Below are positions 45,046-54,871 of a stretch of 64,000 nucleotides of DNA, piece after piece; the stretch's first letter is position 1, and each line of letters opens with the position of its first letter. Source of the stretch: Bifidobacterium sp. (lineage in GTDB: Bacteria; Actinomycetota; Actinomycetes; Actinomycetales; Bifidobacteriaceae); NCBI RefSeq assembly GCF_022640935.1, contig NZ_JALCCV010000001.1, positions 124,001-188,000 on the forward strand. The letters are read 5' to 3'. A program made the translations under genes and the position numbers. The notes under the pieces were generated by a model. That model was not told the origin of the DNA. It ran no database searches and saw only the letters and a program-made list of their open reading frames with translations.

Positions 45046-46796
45046 GCTGCCTTCCCCTTGTCCGTCGTATCGCTGAGTTGAATATCATGGTGGTGGATAT
45101 CGGCAATGTCGCCGTGCTGAGCATCTGGACCATGCTTTTGTACCCGGAAACGGAGCAAGGCCCCGGCAGGCAGCTGGCCCGCGAGCACAAGCGAATCAGC
45201 GTCAAGCACGGCGATCACCGGGTATCCGCCGGTCACCGGATGATCGCGCAAAAAGAGCACCGGCTGACCGTTGCCAGGCACTTCGATCGCCCCGGCGAGC
45301 GTGCCTTCGCTTGCCAGTTCCGCCGTCACGGCGCGCCGCAGCGGCCGCTGGCCATGCAGGCGAAGCCCGACGCGGTCCGAATGCGCCGTGACCTCCCAGT
45401 CCTGTTTCAGGAGATCGTTGACGGCCTGCGCGGTGAACCAGTCGTCACGGGGTCCGAGGGTGAGCGTCAGCTCGGTGACGTCGTCCCGCTGCGGCAGCTG
45501 CTGCCACGCGATGCCTGGCCCAGTCCCGGCGCAAGCCTGGGCGGCGCAGGCGAGAAAATCCCCCGCATGAATCGGCCCCGGCCCGATATGCGACATCATG
45601 TCGCCGGATGCGCTGCCCAACACCGTGTTGACGGCAAATCCTCCGCGCAAAGCCAGATAATCGCGCAATCCGCTGCGTGGCGCGCCTATTTCCACCTCGT
45701 CGCCATCCAGCAGCAGCAACGCCTCCTGACGGTGTATGGCTGTAACCGAATCGTCGCGCCCATACACCGTGATCGGCGCTGGCGCCCCGGCGATGGCGAC
45801 TACCACGTCCCCGGCGGCAGCGAACCGCGCTCCGCCGCCCGCGATCTCGATGGCCGGCGAGGCTGCAGGATTGCCGACTAGGTCATTGGCCCGATGCAGC
45901 GCGATCGGATCCGCCGCGCCCGACCCCGTCACGCCCATATCAGCGGCCGTACGGCCGTCGTCTTCGAAGAGCGCGAGCGCGCCTGGCCGGACTACGCACA
46001 GTCCGTGGACAGCCGTGGAGCCCTCCACCCCGAGTGCAACCGTGCCGGGGGTATCTTCCCGGGCAGCGAGAGCAGTGGCCTGCTCAGTGTTCGTATGAAC
46101 GGCTGCATCAATGGCCTTGCCGCCAGCGTCGCCATTGCAGCCATCAGCGGCAATCCGTTCGCGTACGGCATGGAAGCTGACGCTGTCGCCTGGCCGGACA
46201 AGCGCCGGTGGATCATGGTGTTCATCCCACATCGCGAGCGGCGTGGAGCCGATCAGCTGCCAGCCCCCCGAACTCTCGCGCGGATAAACGCCGCTGTACG
46301 ATCCGGCGAGGCCGACGGAGCCAGCCGGCACGCGCAGCCGCGGCTCTTGCCTGCGCGGAACATCGAATATGAGATCGTCGCCAGTCAGATAAGCGAAACC
46401 AGGTGCGAAACCGACGAAAGCAGCCGTCCAAGTGCATGCCGTGTGCCGCTCGACCACTTGCTGCGCGGAGATGCCCAATATGGCGGCGACGGCGTCGAGA
46501 TCCTCGCCGTCATATATGACCGGCACGTCGATGGACCGTGTCGCACAAGAGGCGTGAGCCTGTACCCCTTGAAGATCGCGAATCGCGCGCTCGACTGACG
46601 AGCGCGAAATCTCCAGCGGTTCGAAGCGCACAAGCAATGTGCGCGCCGCAGGCACGATCTCGCCGAGCGGCAGCGGGCGGGGCTCCTCCGCCCGCTGCCG
46701 CCGGACCACGGCATCGAACAGGCCCATGGCGTCGAGCGCGTCCTTATCGTCAAGCTCTATCAGCATCGCCGAGGCACCGGCGTTCAGAAACTTCAC
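45042..46796 (-). CDS. pxpBC: PxpB-PxpC fusion (5-oxoprolinase subunits B and C)
   Basis: The 584-residue protein joins KipI/PxpB (about 1-215; [28 protein letters not shown]) and KipA/PxpC (about 255-560; [38 protein letters not shown]). PxpABC is the bacterial ATP-dependent 5-oxoprolinase that opens 5-oxo-L-proline to glutamate, B and C providing the activating step. The same folds make up the carboxyltransferase part of urea carboxylase. The start is GTG (46796) overlapping the pxpA stop (GTGA). A Ala/Gly-rich linker of about 40 residues joins the halves. Confidence 0.9.
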   Translation of the reverse strand: MKFLNAGASAMLIELDDKDALDAMGLFDAVVRRQRAEEPRPLPLGEIVPAARTLLVRFEPLEISRSSVERAIRDLQGVQAHASCATRSIDVPVIYDGEDLDAVAAILGISAQQVVERHTACTWTAAFVGFAPGFAYLTGDDLIFDVPRRQEPRLRVPAGSVGLAGSYSGVYPRESSGGWQLIGSTPLAMWDEHHDPPALVRPGDSVSFHAVRERIAADGCNGDAGGKAIDAAVHTNTEQATALAAREDTPGTVALGVEGSTAVHGLCVVRPGALALFEDDGRTAADMGVTGSGAADPIALHRANDLVGNPAASPAIEIAGGGARFAAAGDVVVAIAGAPAPITVYGRDDSVTAIHRQEALLLLDGDEVEIGAPRSGLRDYLALRGGFAVNTVLGSASGDMMSHIGPGPIHAGDFLACAAQACAGTGPGIAWQQLPQRDDVTELTLTLGPRDDWFTAQAVNDLLKQDWEVTAHSDRVGLRLHGQRPLRRAVTAELASEGTLAGAIEVPGNGQPVLFLRDHPVTGGYPVIAVLDADSLVLAGQLPAGALLRFRVQKHGPDAQHGDIADIHHHDIQLSDTTDKGKAA

Positions 46797-47698
46797 AGCC
46801 GTCCGCCACGTGCGAAAGGTCGCAATGACACACCGTCGGATTCCAAACGTTCGCGCACCGCCTTGGCCATGCCCACGGCCCCGGGACTATCGCCGTGCAC
46901 GCAGACGGAATCGGCCTCGACACGAATCATCGTCCCGTCGGTGGCTTCGATGCGACCGGTGGCGACGAGCTTGGCGATGCGATCGGCCACTTCGGTCGCG
47001 TCATGGATGACCGCGCCGCGCTGCGAGCGTGGAACGAGACGGCCCTCGGGCGTATAGGCGCGGTCGGCGAACGCCTCTCGGAAAACGCGCAGACCAGCGT
47101 CGGCGGCGACGCGGCCGACGACTGATCCCGGCAACGTCAGCAAGGCAAGCGACGAATCGACGGCCGCAATGGCGGCGACGACCGCGTGGGCCTGTTGCTC
47201 GTCTACGGCGATGCGGTTGTAGAGGGCCCCGTGGGGCTTGACGTATGACACGCCGCTTCCCACGCTTGCGGCGATGCCTTCCAAAGCCGCGATCTGATAG
47301 ATGACATCGGCCGTGAGATCCCCCGGCTGCTCATCGAGGAAACGCCGTCCGAACCCGGAAAGGTCGCGGTATGCCACATGGGCGCCGATGCACACGTGGT
47401 TGGCTGCGGCATCGGACACGGTGCGCAGGATGCCTGCGGGATCTCCCGCATGGAATCCGCAGGCGATGTTCGCACTGGTCACCACGCCGAGCAGGGCCTT
47501 GTCGTCGCCCAACGTCCAGCGGCCGAAGCTCTCTCCCATATCGCTGTTTAGATCGATGCTGCTGAGACCGGCGCCGTCTGACCCGGTGCCCTGTGGACCA
47601 GCGCCAGCACAGCGAGCATCGCCTGACGCCAGGCGTTCGGAATCCGAAAACGCAGCGGCTTCATCGGTATCCGCTGCCTCATAGCCGTTCATACGCAT
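46793..47698 (-). CDS. pxpA: 5-oxoprolinase subunit A (LamB/YcsF family)
   Basis: The 301-residue TIM-barrel-like protein has the LamB/YcsF signatures [39 protein letters not shown] and [15 protein letters not shown]. PxpA completes 5-oxoproline ring opening with PxpB and PxpC. The family normally starts at IDLN; here about 47 residues with many Gly, Ser and Ala precede it, with no other start codon closer. GGGGATGG precedes the ATG pair at 47698/47692. It overlaps pxpBC and lies 45 bases after the DUF1445 gene. Confidence 0.9.
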   Translation of the reverse strand: MRMNGYEAADTDEAAAFSDSERLASGDARCAGAGPQGTGSDGAGLSSIDLNSDMGESFGRWTLGDDKALLGVVTSANIACGFHAGDPAGILRTVSDAAANHVCIGAHVAYRDLSGFGRRFLDEQPGDLTADVIYQIAALEGIAASVGSGVSYVKPHGALYNRIAVDEQQAHAVVAAIAAVDSSLALLTLPGSVVGRVAADAGLRVFREAFADRAYTPEGRLVPRSQRGAVIHDATEVADRIAKLVATGRIEATDGTMIRVEADSVCVHGDSPGAVGMAKAVRERLESDGVSLRPFARGGRL

Positions 47699-47743
47699 CG
47701 CTGCACCATCCCCTTCATTGCGGGCCCCGACCTTCCTGTTCTC

Positions 47744-48541
47744 TTACGCCATGTACTGCCGGTCGGGAACATCGGTGATGAACATATAGCCCGGCGCATG
47801 AGTGATGGCGAATGGCGGACGCGAAGCCATGACTGCGGCCTGAGGAGTGACGCCGCACGCCCAGAACATCGGAATGTCGCCTTGTTCGAGGATCGGCGCG
47901 TCGCCGTAATCAGGGTGCTTGATATCGTCGATGCCGATGCCCGCGGGGTCTCCCACCCATACCGGGGCCCCATGGACGCCGGGATAGCGGCCGGAGATGC
48001 GCGCGGCCTCGGCAACTTGGTCCGGCTGGATGCCGCGCATCGAGACGACCATGGTGGAGCTGAATCGGCCTGCATTGGCGCAGCGGATCGATGTGTCGTA
48101 CATCGGCACATTGGCACCGGCGAGAATATGGCGCACCGGGATGCCGGCGTCCATCAGCGGGAATTCGAAGGTGAAGCTGCAGCCGATGAGGAACGTGACC
48201 AAGTCGTCATGTTCGCCCCAGACATCGCGAATATCGTCGCAAGTTTCGGCCAGCTCGCCATCTCTCCATATGCGGTAGCGTCCGATATCGGTGCGGACAT
48301 CCGCCCCCGGCGCGATCTTCGGCTCGTAGGAACCCGGGTCCAGCACCTCCAGAATGGGGCAAGGCTTGGGATTGCGCTGAGCGAAGAGCAAGAAGTCAAA
48401 AGCATATTCTTTGGGCAGGCTGATCATATTGGCCTGTGCGAATCCACGGGCGATGCCACAGGTCGGACGGGCCTCCCCGTTCCTGAACGCCTCGCGCGCC
48501 TGTGTCGGCGAGGCGGATGCGTCGAGCGAAATATGTTCCAT
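47744..48541 (-). CDS. DUF1445/YcsI-family protein (N-terminal half of D-glutamate cyclase type)
   Basis: The 265-residue protein matches the YcsI/DUF1445 family (often named putative hydro-lyase): [38 protein letters not shown] and the conserved [12 protein letters not shown] plus [12 protein letters not shown]. In DGLUCY this domain precedes DUF4392. It is the first gene of the operon and shares the job of D-glutamate to 5-oxoproline conversion by inference from that fusion. AAGGAC upstream is a weak ribosome site. A 22-bp palindrome lies 80 bases upstream. Confidence 0.85.
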   Translation of the reverse strand: MEHISLDASASPTQAREAFRNGEARPTCGIARGFAQANMISLPKEYAFDFLLFAQRNPKPCPILEVLDPGSYEPKIAPGADVRTDIGRYRIWRDGELAETCDDIRDVWGEHDDLVTFLIGCSFTFEFPLMDAGIPVRHILAGANVPMYDTSIRCANAGRFSSTMVVSMRGIQPDQVAEAARISGRYPGVHGAPVWVGDPAGIGIDDIKHPDYGDAPILEQGDIPMFWACGVTPQAAVMASRPPFAITHAPGYMFITDVPDRQYMA

Positions 48542-48983
48542 GCAGCCTGTCTGTCCTTCGGATCGGTGTGATACCTATCATGCCACGCCTTATCACATGC
48601 GTGTTACGCGGTATGCCGCAGCAGGACCGGCCGGTCCTGCTTCGCCACTGACTGCCACGCTAGGCGCGGGAAGTTAAACGCAGATTACCATTGGCTGAAA
48701 CCTGTGTTAACCAGCACAGCCTCGCCAGGGATCGCATTCGCCTTTGCGCCGCAGCCTCGCCGTGCGGCCACGCGCACTGCAATACGTGTCAGGGGCAATA
48801 CACCCATGACTTGCAAACCGTCGCTCGCCCGACAGCTCCGTGCATGCAACGGAAATATTGGTGCGCTATGTTGCGGTTGCAACCTGATTCACGCAACTGT
48901 GGGTTCATGACCGTGATTTTCATGACTTGGTCCGCATCGCGCGAATGCAGGAGACGACATGACGCTGCACGAAAAGGAGCATG
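48542..48983. other. Divergent intergenic region between the D-glutamate/5-oxoproline operon and the PLP enzyme gene
   Basis: The 442-base spacer holds promoters for both sides, a perfect 22-bp GC-rich palindrome at 48620-48641 and a 10-bp palindrome GGTTGCAACC at 48875-48884. An open frame at 48691-48984 has no features of a real protein (many Cys, no ribosome site). Confidence 0.5.
48620..48641. promoter_or_regulatory. 22-bp perfect palindrome upstream of the DUF1445 gene
   Basis: AGCAGGACCGG followed by its complement CCGGTCCTGCT. It is 79 bases upstream of the operon start and may be an operator; it could also fold as a cruciform or hairpin. Confidence 0.5.
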
Positions 48984-49949
48984 ATGGACTCGATCATTCT
49001 GGCTGTGGGCGACGGCGACGCCCTGTTCGCGCCGCAGGACGCCTCACCGAACGATTCCGGCAAGGATTTGGTTCGCATCGTCGACCCGCATTACCGCTGC
49101 GTTTCGCCATTCGACCTGAGCGTGCTGCGCGGCGACGGCATCTTCGAGGCGACCACAGTATGGCACGGCAACCCCATCTCATTGGAGAACCATCTGAAAC
49201 GCCTATCGAATTCGGCGCGGCTCATGGATATGCCCCAGCCGAATCAGCGCGCCTTCGCAGCCGCGATCGGCGAGGTCATCGCCAAATATGACGATCCGGA
49301 ACCGGCTCCGCTGCTGCGCATTCTCGTGTCGCGCGGCATGGATCCAGACACCGGCATTGGCAAGGCGAAGTACGGCACGCCAAGCGTATGGATCTTCCTG
49401 GATGGGCACGGCACGCTGCATGATTTAACGCCGATCAGCCTGACCGCGCTCGACCGCGGCTATGCCAGTGACGCCACCGACACAAGCCCGTGGCTGCTCA
49501 ACGGCGCGAAAACGCTGAGCTACGCGGTCAACCAGGCGATGCGTCGCGAATGCAGGCGCCGCGGAGTCGATGACGCCGTGACCTATACGTCCGACGGTTT
49601 CACGCTCGAATGCCCGAATTCCTCGATCGTGGCGCAATTCGGCGACCGCATCGTCACCCCTGACCCGCGTATCGGCATCCTGAACGGGACGTCGCAACGC
49701 GAGGTGTTCGCCTGGGCGCGGCAGGAGGGGATGAAGATCGAATACCGTAAGCTTCCGCTGGCCCAATTGCGCGAAGCCGACCGGCTTTTCGTCACGCACG
49801 GCGGCTGGGCCATCCCCGTCTCCTCGCTGGACGGCCGGCCTCTTGAGGTTGACCTGTCACAGATCAGCGCTATCAACGACGCGATCCATTCCGGCCGCAC
49901 CCATGACGATGCCCTCTCGATCGGACCGCTGGGGGAATACGAGGTGTAG
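48984..49949 (+). CDS. Fold-type-IV PLP enzyme (class IV aminotransferase or aminodeoxychorismate lyase)
   Basis: This 321-residue PLP enzyme is of the branched-chain aminotransferase / D-amino-acid aminotransferase / PabC superfamily. Landmarks are LRGDGIFEATTVWHG, LENHLKRLSNSARLM, the PLP lysine in NGAKTLSYAVN and the phosphate loop LNGTSQREV. The exact activity is open: PabC makes p-aminobenzoate, D-amino-acid aminotransferase would suit the D-glutamate and muropeptide neighbours. GGAG lies 4 bases before the ATG at 48984 and only 1 before the ATG at 48981, so the second is chosen. The gene stands alone between the two operons. Confidence 0.85.
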   Translation: MDSIILAVGDGDALFAPQDASPNDSGKDLVRIVDPHYRCVSPFDLSVLRGDGIFEATTVWHGNPISLENHLKRLSNSARLMDMPQPNQRAFAAAIGEVIAKYDDPEPAPLLRILVSRGMDPDTGIGKAKYGTPSVWIFLDGHGTLHDLTPISLTALDRGYASDATDTSPWLLNGAKTLSYAVNQAMRRECRRRGVDDAVTYTSDGFTLECPNSSIVAQFGDRIVTPDPRIGILNGTSQREVFAWARQEGMKIEYRKLPLAQLREADRLFVTHGGWAIPVSSLDGRPLEVDLSQISAINDAIHSGRTHDDALSIGPLGEYEV

Positions 49950-50040
49950 TTGTTGCTGTCGCTTCCTCTGCACGGTGGGGGAAAGCCTGCCACACAATGA
50001 ATGCAGCAGGTCGCGCAGACCGCCTTCAGACCCGCCGAGA

Positions 50041-50068
50041 TTGTAAATATTTTTCCTCTTCGTATAAT
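50041..50068 (+). promoter_or_regulatory. Promoter of the murQ operon
   Basis: TTGTAA (50041-50046), a 16-base spacer, and TATAAT (50063-50068) make a very good sigma-70-type promoter. The AT-rich flank with ATGAAGATAAATT resembles ATGAAACAAATT upstream of the binding-protein gene at 54872, perhaps a shared operator for MurR. Confidence 0.75.
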
Positions 50069-50128
50069 GAAGATAAATTTTTACTTTTCGTATTCCGCCG
50101 GCTACCGGCACTGAAGGTGCATGCACAT

Positions 50129-51088
50129 ATGAAGGCCACCCTGAAGAACGACACAGCCATCGATCCCCTGCCTGCCACTGAACGGCGGCTCGCCGCATCA
50201 CTTGATCTGGACGAGATGGACGTCGGGACGATGCTCGAGACGATGAATCAGCAGGATGCACGGGCCGTGCTGGCCGTACGCGAGGCCATACCCGAACTGA
50301 CCACGCTGGTCAGCCTAGGCACGCAGTGCCTTGGGCAGGGCCATCGCATCCATTATTTCGGCGCTGGAACCTCGGGCCGCCTCGGCATGTTGGACGCGAC
50401 CGAACTGTACCCGACGTTCAACATCGCGCCGGACACCGTCGTGGCGCACATTGCAGGAGGCCTCCAGGCCATGACCACCGCCGTAGAGAATGCAGAAGAC
50501 GCTTCCGAGCTCGACGAAGGCGAGGAAGTATCCATTGCGCCGGGCGATCTGGTCATCGGGCTGACGGCTTCGGGATCTACGCCATATGTTTCGGCCGCGC
50601 TACGATCCGCGCGGCGGATCGGGGCGAAAAATGCGCTGATCTGCTGCAATCCGGAAGGTGCTTGCACGCGCTACGCCGACTTGACTATCGTGCTTGACAC
50701 AGGCGAGGAATTCATCGCCGGCTCGACCCGACTCAAGGCAGGCACTGCGGAAAAGCTCGCGCTCAACAGCTTCTCCACCGCAGTGATGGTGCGGTGCGGA
50801 AAAACCTGGTCCAATCTCATGGTCTCCGTGTGCGCGACCAACGAGAAACTGCGTGACCGCACACTGCGCATCCTACGGGAAATCACCGGTCTCGATGACG
50901 CCGGCTCGCAGGCGGCATTGGCACAGGCACAGGGCGATCTGCGGGTCGCTCTGGTCAGCCAGCTCGCCGCCGTCGACACCGTCCAGGCCCGTCGACGCCT
51001 CGATGAGCATCATTGGTCGGTCAAACAGGCCGTCGATGCCTGCGCAACCAAGACAGTCGCCGTCGAAGACGCTCACCATGGCCGTTGA
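50129..51088 (+). CDS. murQ: N-acetylmuramic acid 6-phosphate etherase
   Basis: This 319-residue SIS-domain lyase splits MurNAc-6-phosphate into GlcNAc-6-phosphate and D-lactate. Landmarks are HYFGAGTSGRLGMLDATELYP with the catalytic Glu92, IAGGLQAMTTAVENAED, GLTASGSTPYV and AEKLALNSFSTAVM. The ATG at 50129 is chosen; GAAGG lies 11 bases upstream, and a GTG at 50117 is an alternative. The stop overlaps the next gene by 11 bases. It is the first gene of the recycling operon. Confidence 0.95.
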   Translation: MKATLKNDTAIDPLPATERRLAASLDLDEMDVGTMLETMNQQDARAVLAVREAIPELTTLVSLGTQCLGQGHRIHYFGAGTSGRLGMLDATELYPTFNIAPDTVVAHIAGGLQAMTTAVENAEDASELDEGEEVSIAPGDLVIGLTASGSTPYVSAALRSARRIGAKNALICCNPEGACTRYADLTIVLDTGEEFIAGSTRLKAGTAEKLALNSFSTAVMVRCGKTWSNLMVSVCATNEKLRDRTLRILREITGLDDAGSQAALAQAQGDLRVALVSQLAAVDTVQARRRLDEHHWSVKQAVDACATKTVAVEDAHHGR

Positions 51089-53405
51089 ATACCCGTCATC
51101 GGGCACCGAACTCGTCTGCGGCATCGACATCGGCGGTTCGGGCTGCCGCGCCCGCTTGGCATACGCCGATATCGGCCATGACGGCCGCCTTGGCGCGCCG
51201 CGCCCGTTTGGACGTGATCTGATCGTGCCCCACGGCGTGTCGGCGGATCATCATGACGGCAGCGTTCGTGCGCTCATCGCGCTGGCACACGAACGGCTGG
51301 CTGCGCGGTTCGGCGGGCGCATGCGCAACATTCGATCCGTATGCTTGGGTTGCGCCGGCGTCGCTTCGCTGACCCATGATCGAGAACAGCTATGCGCCGA
51401 CATGGCAACGGTTTTCGACGTCGACTGTGCACTTATCGTCCCTGATTTCATCAGCGCCCATACTGGCGCGCTTTCAGGCCACGCTGGCGTCGTTGCTGCC
51501 GCAGGGACCGGCGTCATCGCATTAGGAACCGATTACTTTACCAGCTGGAAACGGGTCGACGGCTGGGGCTACTTGCTGGGCGACTGCGGCTCGGGCTCCT
51601 GGATCGGCCGGCATGCGTTGCATATCGCGCTGAACACATACGAGCGACGGCCGGGAGACCAATCGGCGCAATTGCTGGCAGCGGCACAAAAGGCTTTCGG
51701 CGAGCCGCGCACCTGGCCGATGCAGATATACCCGCAAGCCGATCGCGCCAGCATCCTCGCCTCCTTCGTGCCGGCGGTGTGCGCCTGCGCTGAAAAGGAC
51801 GACGACCCTGCCGCGCGCCAATTGCTTGAACGGGCCGGCGCCGAAATCGCCGCAACCGCCATCGCCGCGCTGGATTGGGAGCTGCCTCGACAGGTCTCAT
51901 ACACTGGCGGTATCCTGCTGCACTGCCCTATAGTCCGCGAATCCTTCATCACGCGTCTGCGCAGCTGCCAGCCCACAATACGAGTCACCGCACCGGAGGG
52001 AACGCCGTTGGATGGCACTGTCATCCTGGCCAACATGGCATTGCATGGAGACGAGCCGCATTGGCCGGCGGACTGCGCGGTCCATCACGGCGATGATGGC
52101 AATTCACCGTGTACGGCCCTTCATTCCAGGCAAACCCAATGTGCTACGATGCGGCGCGTGCCTGCAGAACATTCCTCCTCGGGCGTCCTGTCTCCCGACT
52201 GCGATACTCGCGCCGGCCACGTTGCCGACGCCTATCCTGCCAGCGGTCTCTGCGCCGATGCCCGCCCATTCAACAGCCGCATCCGCACGATGCTTGAGGC
52301 GGCACGCTCGGCAGGCGGATTCTCGGCTGGTCGATGCCTGATCATCCACCGCGGCACGACGATCGCCGATGCCACCGTGGGCACGCTGGCCGCCTATGAC
52401 GATGCCGGTCAGCCGATCCCAGCGCATGAACAGGTCGCGGCAGTCGCCGACACCATGTTCGATCTCGCCTCGCTGACGAAGACTTTTTCGGCCTATGCAC
52501 TGTTGTCCATGGCAGACGACGGCATCCTCGACCTCGACCGGCCACTGGGCGATACACTGCCCGCATGGCGCGAAGGGGACAAACGCATGGCGACGCCCAG
52601 ACACCTGCTCACACACACCGCAGGCCTGCCGCCAAGCTGGTACGGGTGGCGCGAACCGTTGCGGCACGCCATCCAACGGAGCCACGAAAAGAAAATCCTC
52701 GCGAGTCCGATAGCGGATATGCGTGAAGAACTGGAGGATGACATGCTGCATACTCCGCTCGAAACAGCGCCTGGGACCCGACGCAATTACTCCGATGTCG
52801 GTTTCAACACGGCCATGGTGCTCGCCGAACGCGTCACCGGCGAACCTTGGCCTGCGCTCGTCAGACATTATGCGTTTGAACCGCTGGGCTGTCACGACGT
52901 CACCTTCGCACCCGAGATTTCTCATACCGCAGCAACCGAATATATGCCTGCCCTGTATCGTGGCGTGGTGCAGGGCATCGTCCACGATGAAACCTCCTGG
53001 GCGCTGGGAGGCCAGTGCGCGAATGCAGGGCTGTTCGCTCCGGCCGCCGAGGTGGCGCGCTTTGCGCAGGTCTTGCGCAAAGGAAGTGCAGAGCCTGCGT
53101 CCCATCAGCTGTGGAACGATGAGCTACCTCGCGTGCTGGGGAGAACCGTCAGCTTCGAAGAGAACGAACTTTACGGGGCCAGCCTAGGCCTGCAGATCGG
53201 CGCCACGCATTGGATGGGGGCGGCAGGGACGGCGTCGCGCGGACACACTGGGTTCACCGGCACCTCCTTCCAGATCGACAGGGATCGCGAACTGACGATC
53301 GTGCTGCTCACCAACCGCGTCCATCCCTCGCGCACGGTCAATCTCGTCGGCAAGCTGCGCGCGGCGGTGGCCGACGCGACGTTCAACTGGGTTCGCCGGC
53401 AATGA
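51078..53405 (+). CDS. Fusion of MurNAc/GlcNAc kinase (BadF type) and AmiE-like serine hydrolase
   Basis: This 775-residue protein has two enzymes. Residues about 12-325 are a BadF/BcrA-type sugar kinase (phosphate loop CGIDIGGSGCRARLA, adenosine loop VAAAGTGVIALG), as in MurK that phosphorylates MurNAc and GlcNAc. A 70-residue linker follows, then a class-C beta-lactamase fold (about 395-775) with Ser465-x-x-Lys468 (SLTK), Tyr571-Ser-Asp and HTG (723-725). Bacillus AmiE, a MurNAc-L-alanine amidase in the same gene neighbourhood, has this fold. Fusion to a kinase means the hydrolase is cytoplasmic. Its start overlaps murQ; its stop overlaps namZ (ATGA). I know of no such fusion described. Confidence 0.85.
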   Translation: MAVEYPSSGTELVCGIDIGGSGCRARLAYADIGHDGRLGAPRPFGRDLIVPHGVSADHHDGSVRALIALAHERLAARFGGRMRNIRSVCLGCAGVASLTHDREQLCADMATVFDVDCALIVPDFISAHTGALSGHAGVVAAAGTGVIALGTDYFTSWKRVDGWGYLLGDCGSGSWIGRHALHIALNTYERRPGDQSAQLLAAAQKAFGEPRTWPMQIYPQADRASILASFVPAVCACAEKDDDPAARQLLERAGAEIAATAIAALDWELPRQVSYTGGILLHCPIVRESFITRLRSCQPTIRVTAPEGTPLDGTVILANMALHGDEPHWPADCAVHHGDDGNSPCTALHSRQTQCATMRRVPAEHSSSGVLSPDCDTRAGHVADAYPASGLCADARPFNSRIRTMLEAARSAGGFSAGRCLIIHRGTTIADATVGTLAAYDDAGQPIPAHEQVAAVADTMFDLASLTKTFSAYALLSMADDGILDLDRPLGDTLPAWREGDKRMATPRHLLTHTAGLPPSWYGWREPLRHAIQRSHEKKILASPIADMREELEDDMLHTPLETAPGTRRNYSDVGFNTAMVLAERVTGEPWPALVRHYAFEPLGCHDVTFAPEISHTAATEYMPALYRGVVQGIVHDETSWALGGQCANAGLFAPAAEVARFAQVLRKGSAEPASHQLWNDELPRVLGRTVSFEENELYGASLGLQIGATHWMGAAGTASRGHTGFTGTSFQIDRDRELTIVLLTNRVHPSRTVNLVGKLRAAVADATFNWVRRQ

Positions 53406-54679
53406 CTGCGGCACTGCAGGCAGCAACGGACTCTACGAATCCCGTATCCGATCCCGTTATGGCGGCAACGCAAGCTTTTGCAGTTCCAGCGCCGCCAGCC
53501 GCCAGCCCAGAACAGAGGACCGGCCTCGACCGCGTCCTGGCCAGCGAATCCCTGCGCACCGCACTCTTCGCATCCCGCCGGATCGGATTCGTGACGAATT
53601 TCACGGCCGTCACCAATGACTATCGTCGTGCCGTCGACGCGCTGCTGGCATCGGGCGTCAACATCGTCGCCCTGTTCAGCCCGGAGCATGGGCTGGATGG
53701 CATGGCGCAGGCCGGGCACAGCGCGGGACCGCCCGTTGACCCCCGCGTCAATCTGCCCGTATACGACACCTATCAGCTGCCCGATTCACAGCTTGATGGC
53801 ATGGTGACGCAGGCGGATCTGGACCTGCTAATCTGCGATCTGCAAGATGTCGGCACGCGCTTTTGGACTTATCCCGCGACGATGATCGCCTGCATGCGCG
53901 CGGCGGCCAGGGCCAAACTGCCGTTTATGGTGCTCGACCGCCCGAACCCGTTGGGCACCGAGGTCGCCGAAGGACCGGTACTCGACCCGCGCTTCACGAG
54001 CTTCATCGGGGCGCTGCCCATACCGCTGCGCCATGGCCTGACGCTCGGGCAGCTGGCCCGGCTCACTGCGGCATACGACCGAAAACATGGCTTGCCAACG
54101 CTCGATCCGCAGGTCATCACGGGCGCATGCGATCATCATGGTTTCATAGGTCAAGGCTCGCTGTGGCTGCCGCCGTCACCAAATATGGCGACTTTCGCCA
54201 CCGCATGCGTCTACCCCGGAACGGGACTGCTGGAGGGGACGAATGTCTCGGAAGGGCGCGGGACAACGCATCCTTTCGAGATGTTCGGCGCCCCATGGAT
54301 AGACGGCCGGCTCGTGGAGCTGCTGCGTTCGATGCAGCTGCCCGGCGTGTTCGTGCGGGAAGTCTCGTTCATTCCCACATTCGGAAAATACGCGGGCGAA
54401 CCATGCCGTGGCGGCTATCTGCACGTCAGCGATCCGACGGCATTCAGGCCGGTGCGCACCGGCCTATCGGTGATCGCGGCGCTGGCACGGCTCTACCCGG
54501 ATGATTTCAAGGTGCTTGCCCCAGCCCGCGCCTCAGCTCCTCCGGCGCTTGACCTGTTATGGGGATCCGGAGCCTTGCGACTGCGCCTGGAACGCCATGA
54601 AAATGTGCTTGCACTGGATGAACGCACGATCCTCGATCCCCGTGAAATCTATCCGCAGGTGATTTTCGAGCACTGTTGA
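53402..54679 (+). CDS. namZ: Exo-beta-N-acetylmuramidase NamZ (DUF1343, GH171)
   Basis: This 425-residue protein is of the DUF1343 family, shown to release MurNAc from the non-reducing end of peptidoglycan fragments. Landmarks are GFVTNFTAV, LFSPEHGLDG with the conserved Glu95, DLLICDLQDVGTRFWTYPATM, VLDRPNPLG, CVYPGTGLLEGTNVSEGRGT and FGAPWIDG. The Bacillus enzyme is secreted; this one has no signal peptide, only an Ala/Pro-rich lead of about 35 residues, so it is probably cytoplasmic. Its ATG overlaps the stop of the fusion gene. Confidence 0.9.
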   Translation: MTAALQAATDSTNPVSDPVMAATQAFAVPAPPAASPEQRTGLDRVLASESLRTALFASRRIGFVTNFTAVTNDYRRAVDALLASGVNIVALFSPEHGLDGMAQAGHSAGPPVDPRVNLPVYDTYQLPDSQLDGMVTQADLDLLICDLQDVGTRFWTYPATMIACMRAAARAKLPFMVLDRPNPLGTEVAEGPVLDPRFTSFIGALPIPLRHGLTLGQLARLTAAYDRKHGLPTLDPQVITGACDHHGFIGQGSLWLPPSPNMATFATACVYPGTGLLEGTNVSEGRGTTHPFEMFGAPWIDGRLVELLRSMQLPGVFVREVSFIPTFGKYAGEPCRGGYLHVSDPTAFRPVRTGLSVIAALARLYPDDFKVLAPARASAPPALDLLWGSGALRLRLERHENVLALDERTILDPREIYPQVIFEHC

Positions 54680-54871
54680 ATGTCTTGCCCAACCGACCGC
54701 ACCGCAAGACTGCCCGAGTGGTGTCCTCGCGGATGCACGCTCGTCCGCGCACCGCACGATGACAAAAATTTCCTTAATGTTACGTAATTATGAAACAAAT
54801 TAACATGACTTGCGAACTTGTCTCTTACCCTGTGGCTAACAGCAATCCTTATTCGCTCTAGGGAGGGTTTT
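54680..54871 (+). promoter_or_regulatory. Spacer upstream of the ABC importer genes
   Basis: This 192-base spacer is AT-rich near 54770-54805, with possible promoter elements TTAACA and a weak -10 17 bases on. ATGAAACAAATT (54790-54801) resembles a stretch near the murQ promoter. Internal transcription from here is plausible. Confidence 0.35.

Noticed and set aside
48691..48984. 97-codon gene upstream of the PLP enzyme
   Set aside because: Composition is odd (many Cys and His), no ribosome site, no family resemblance.
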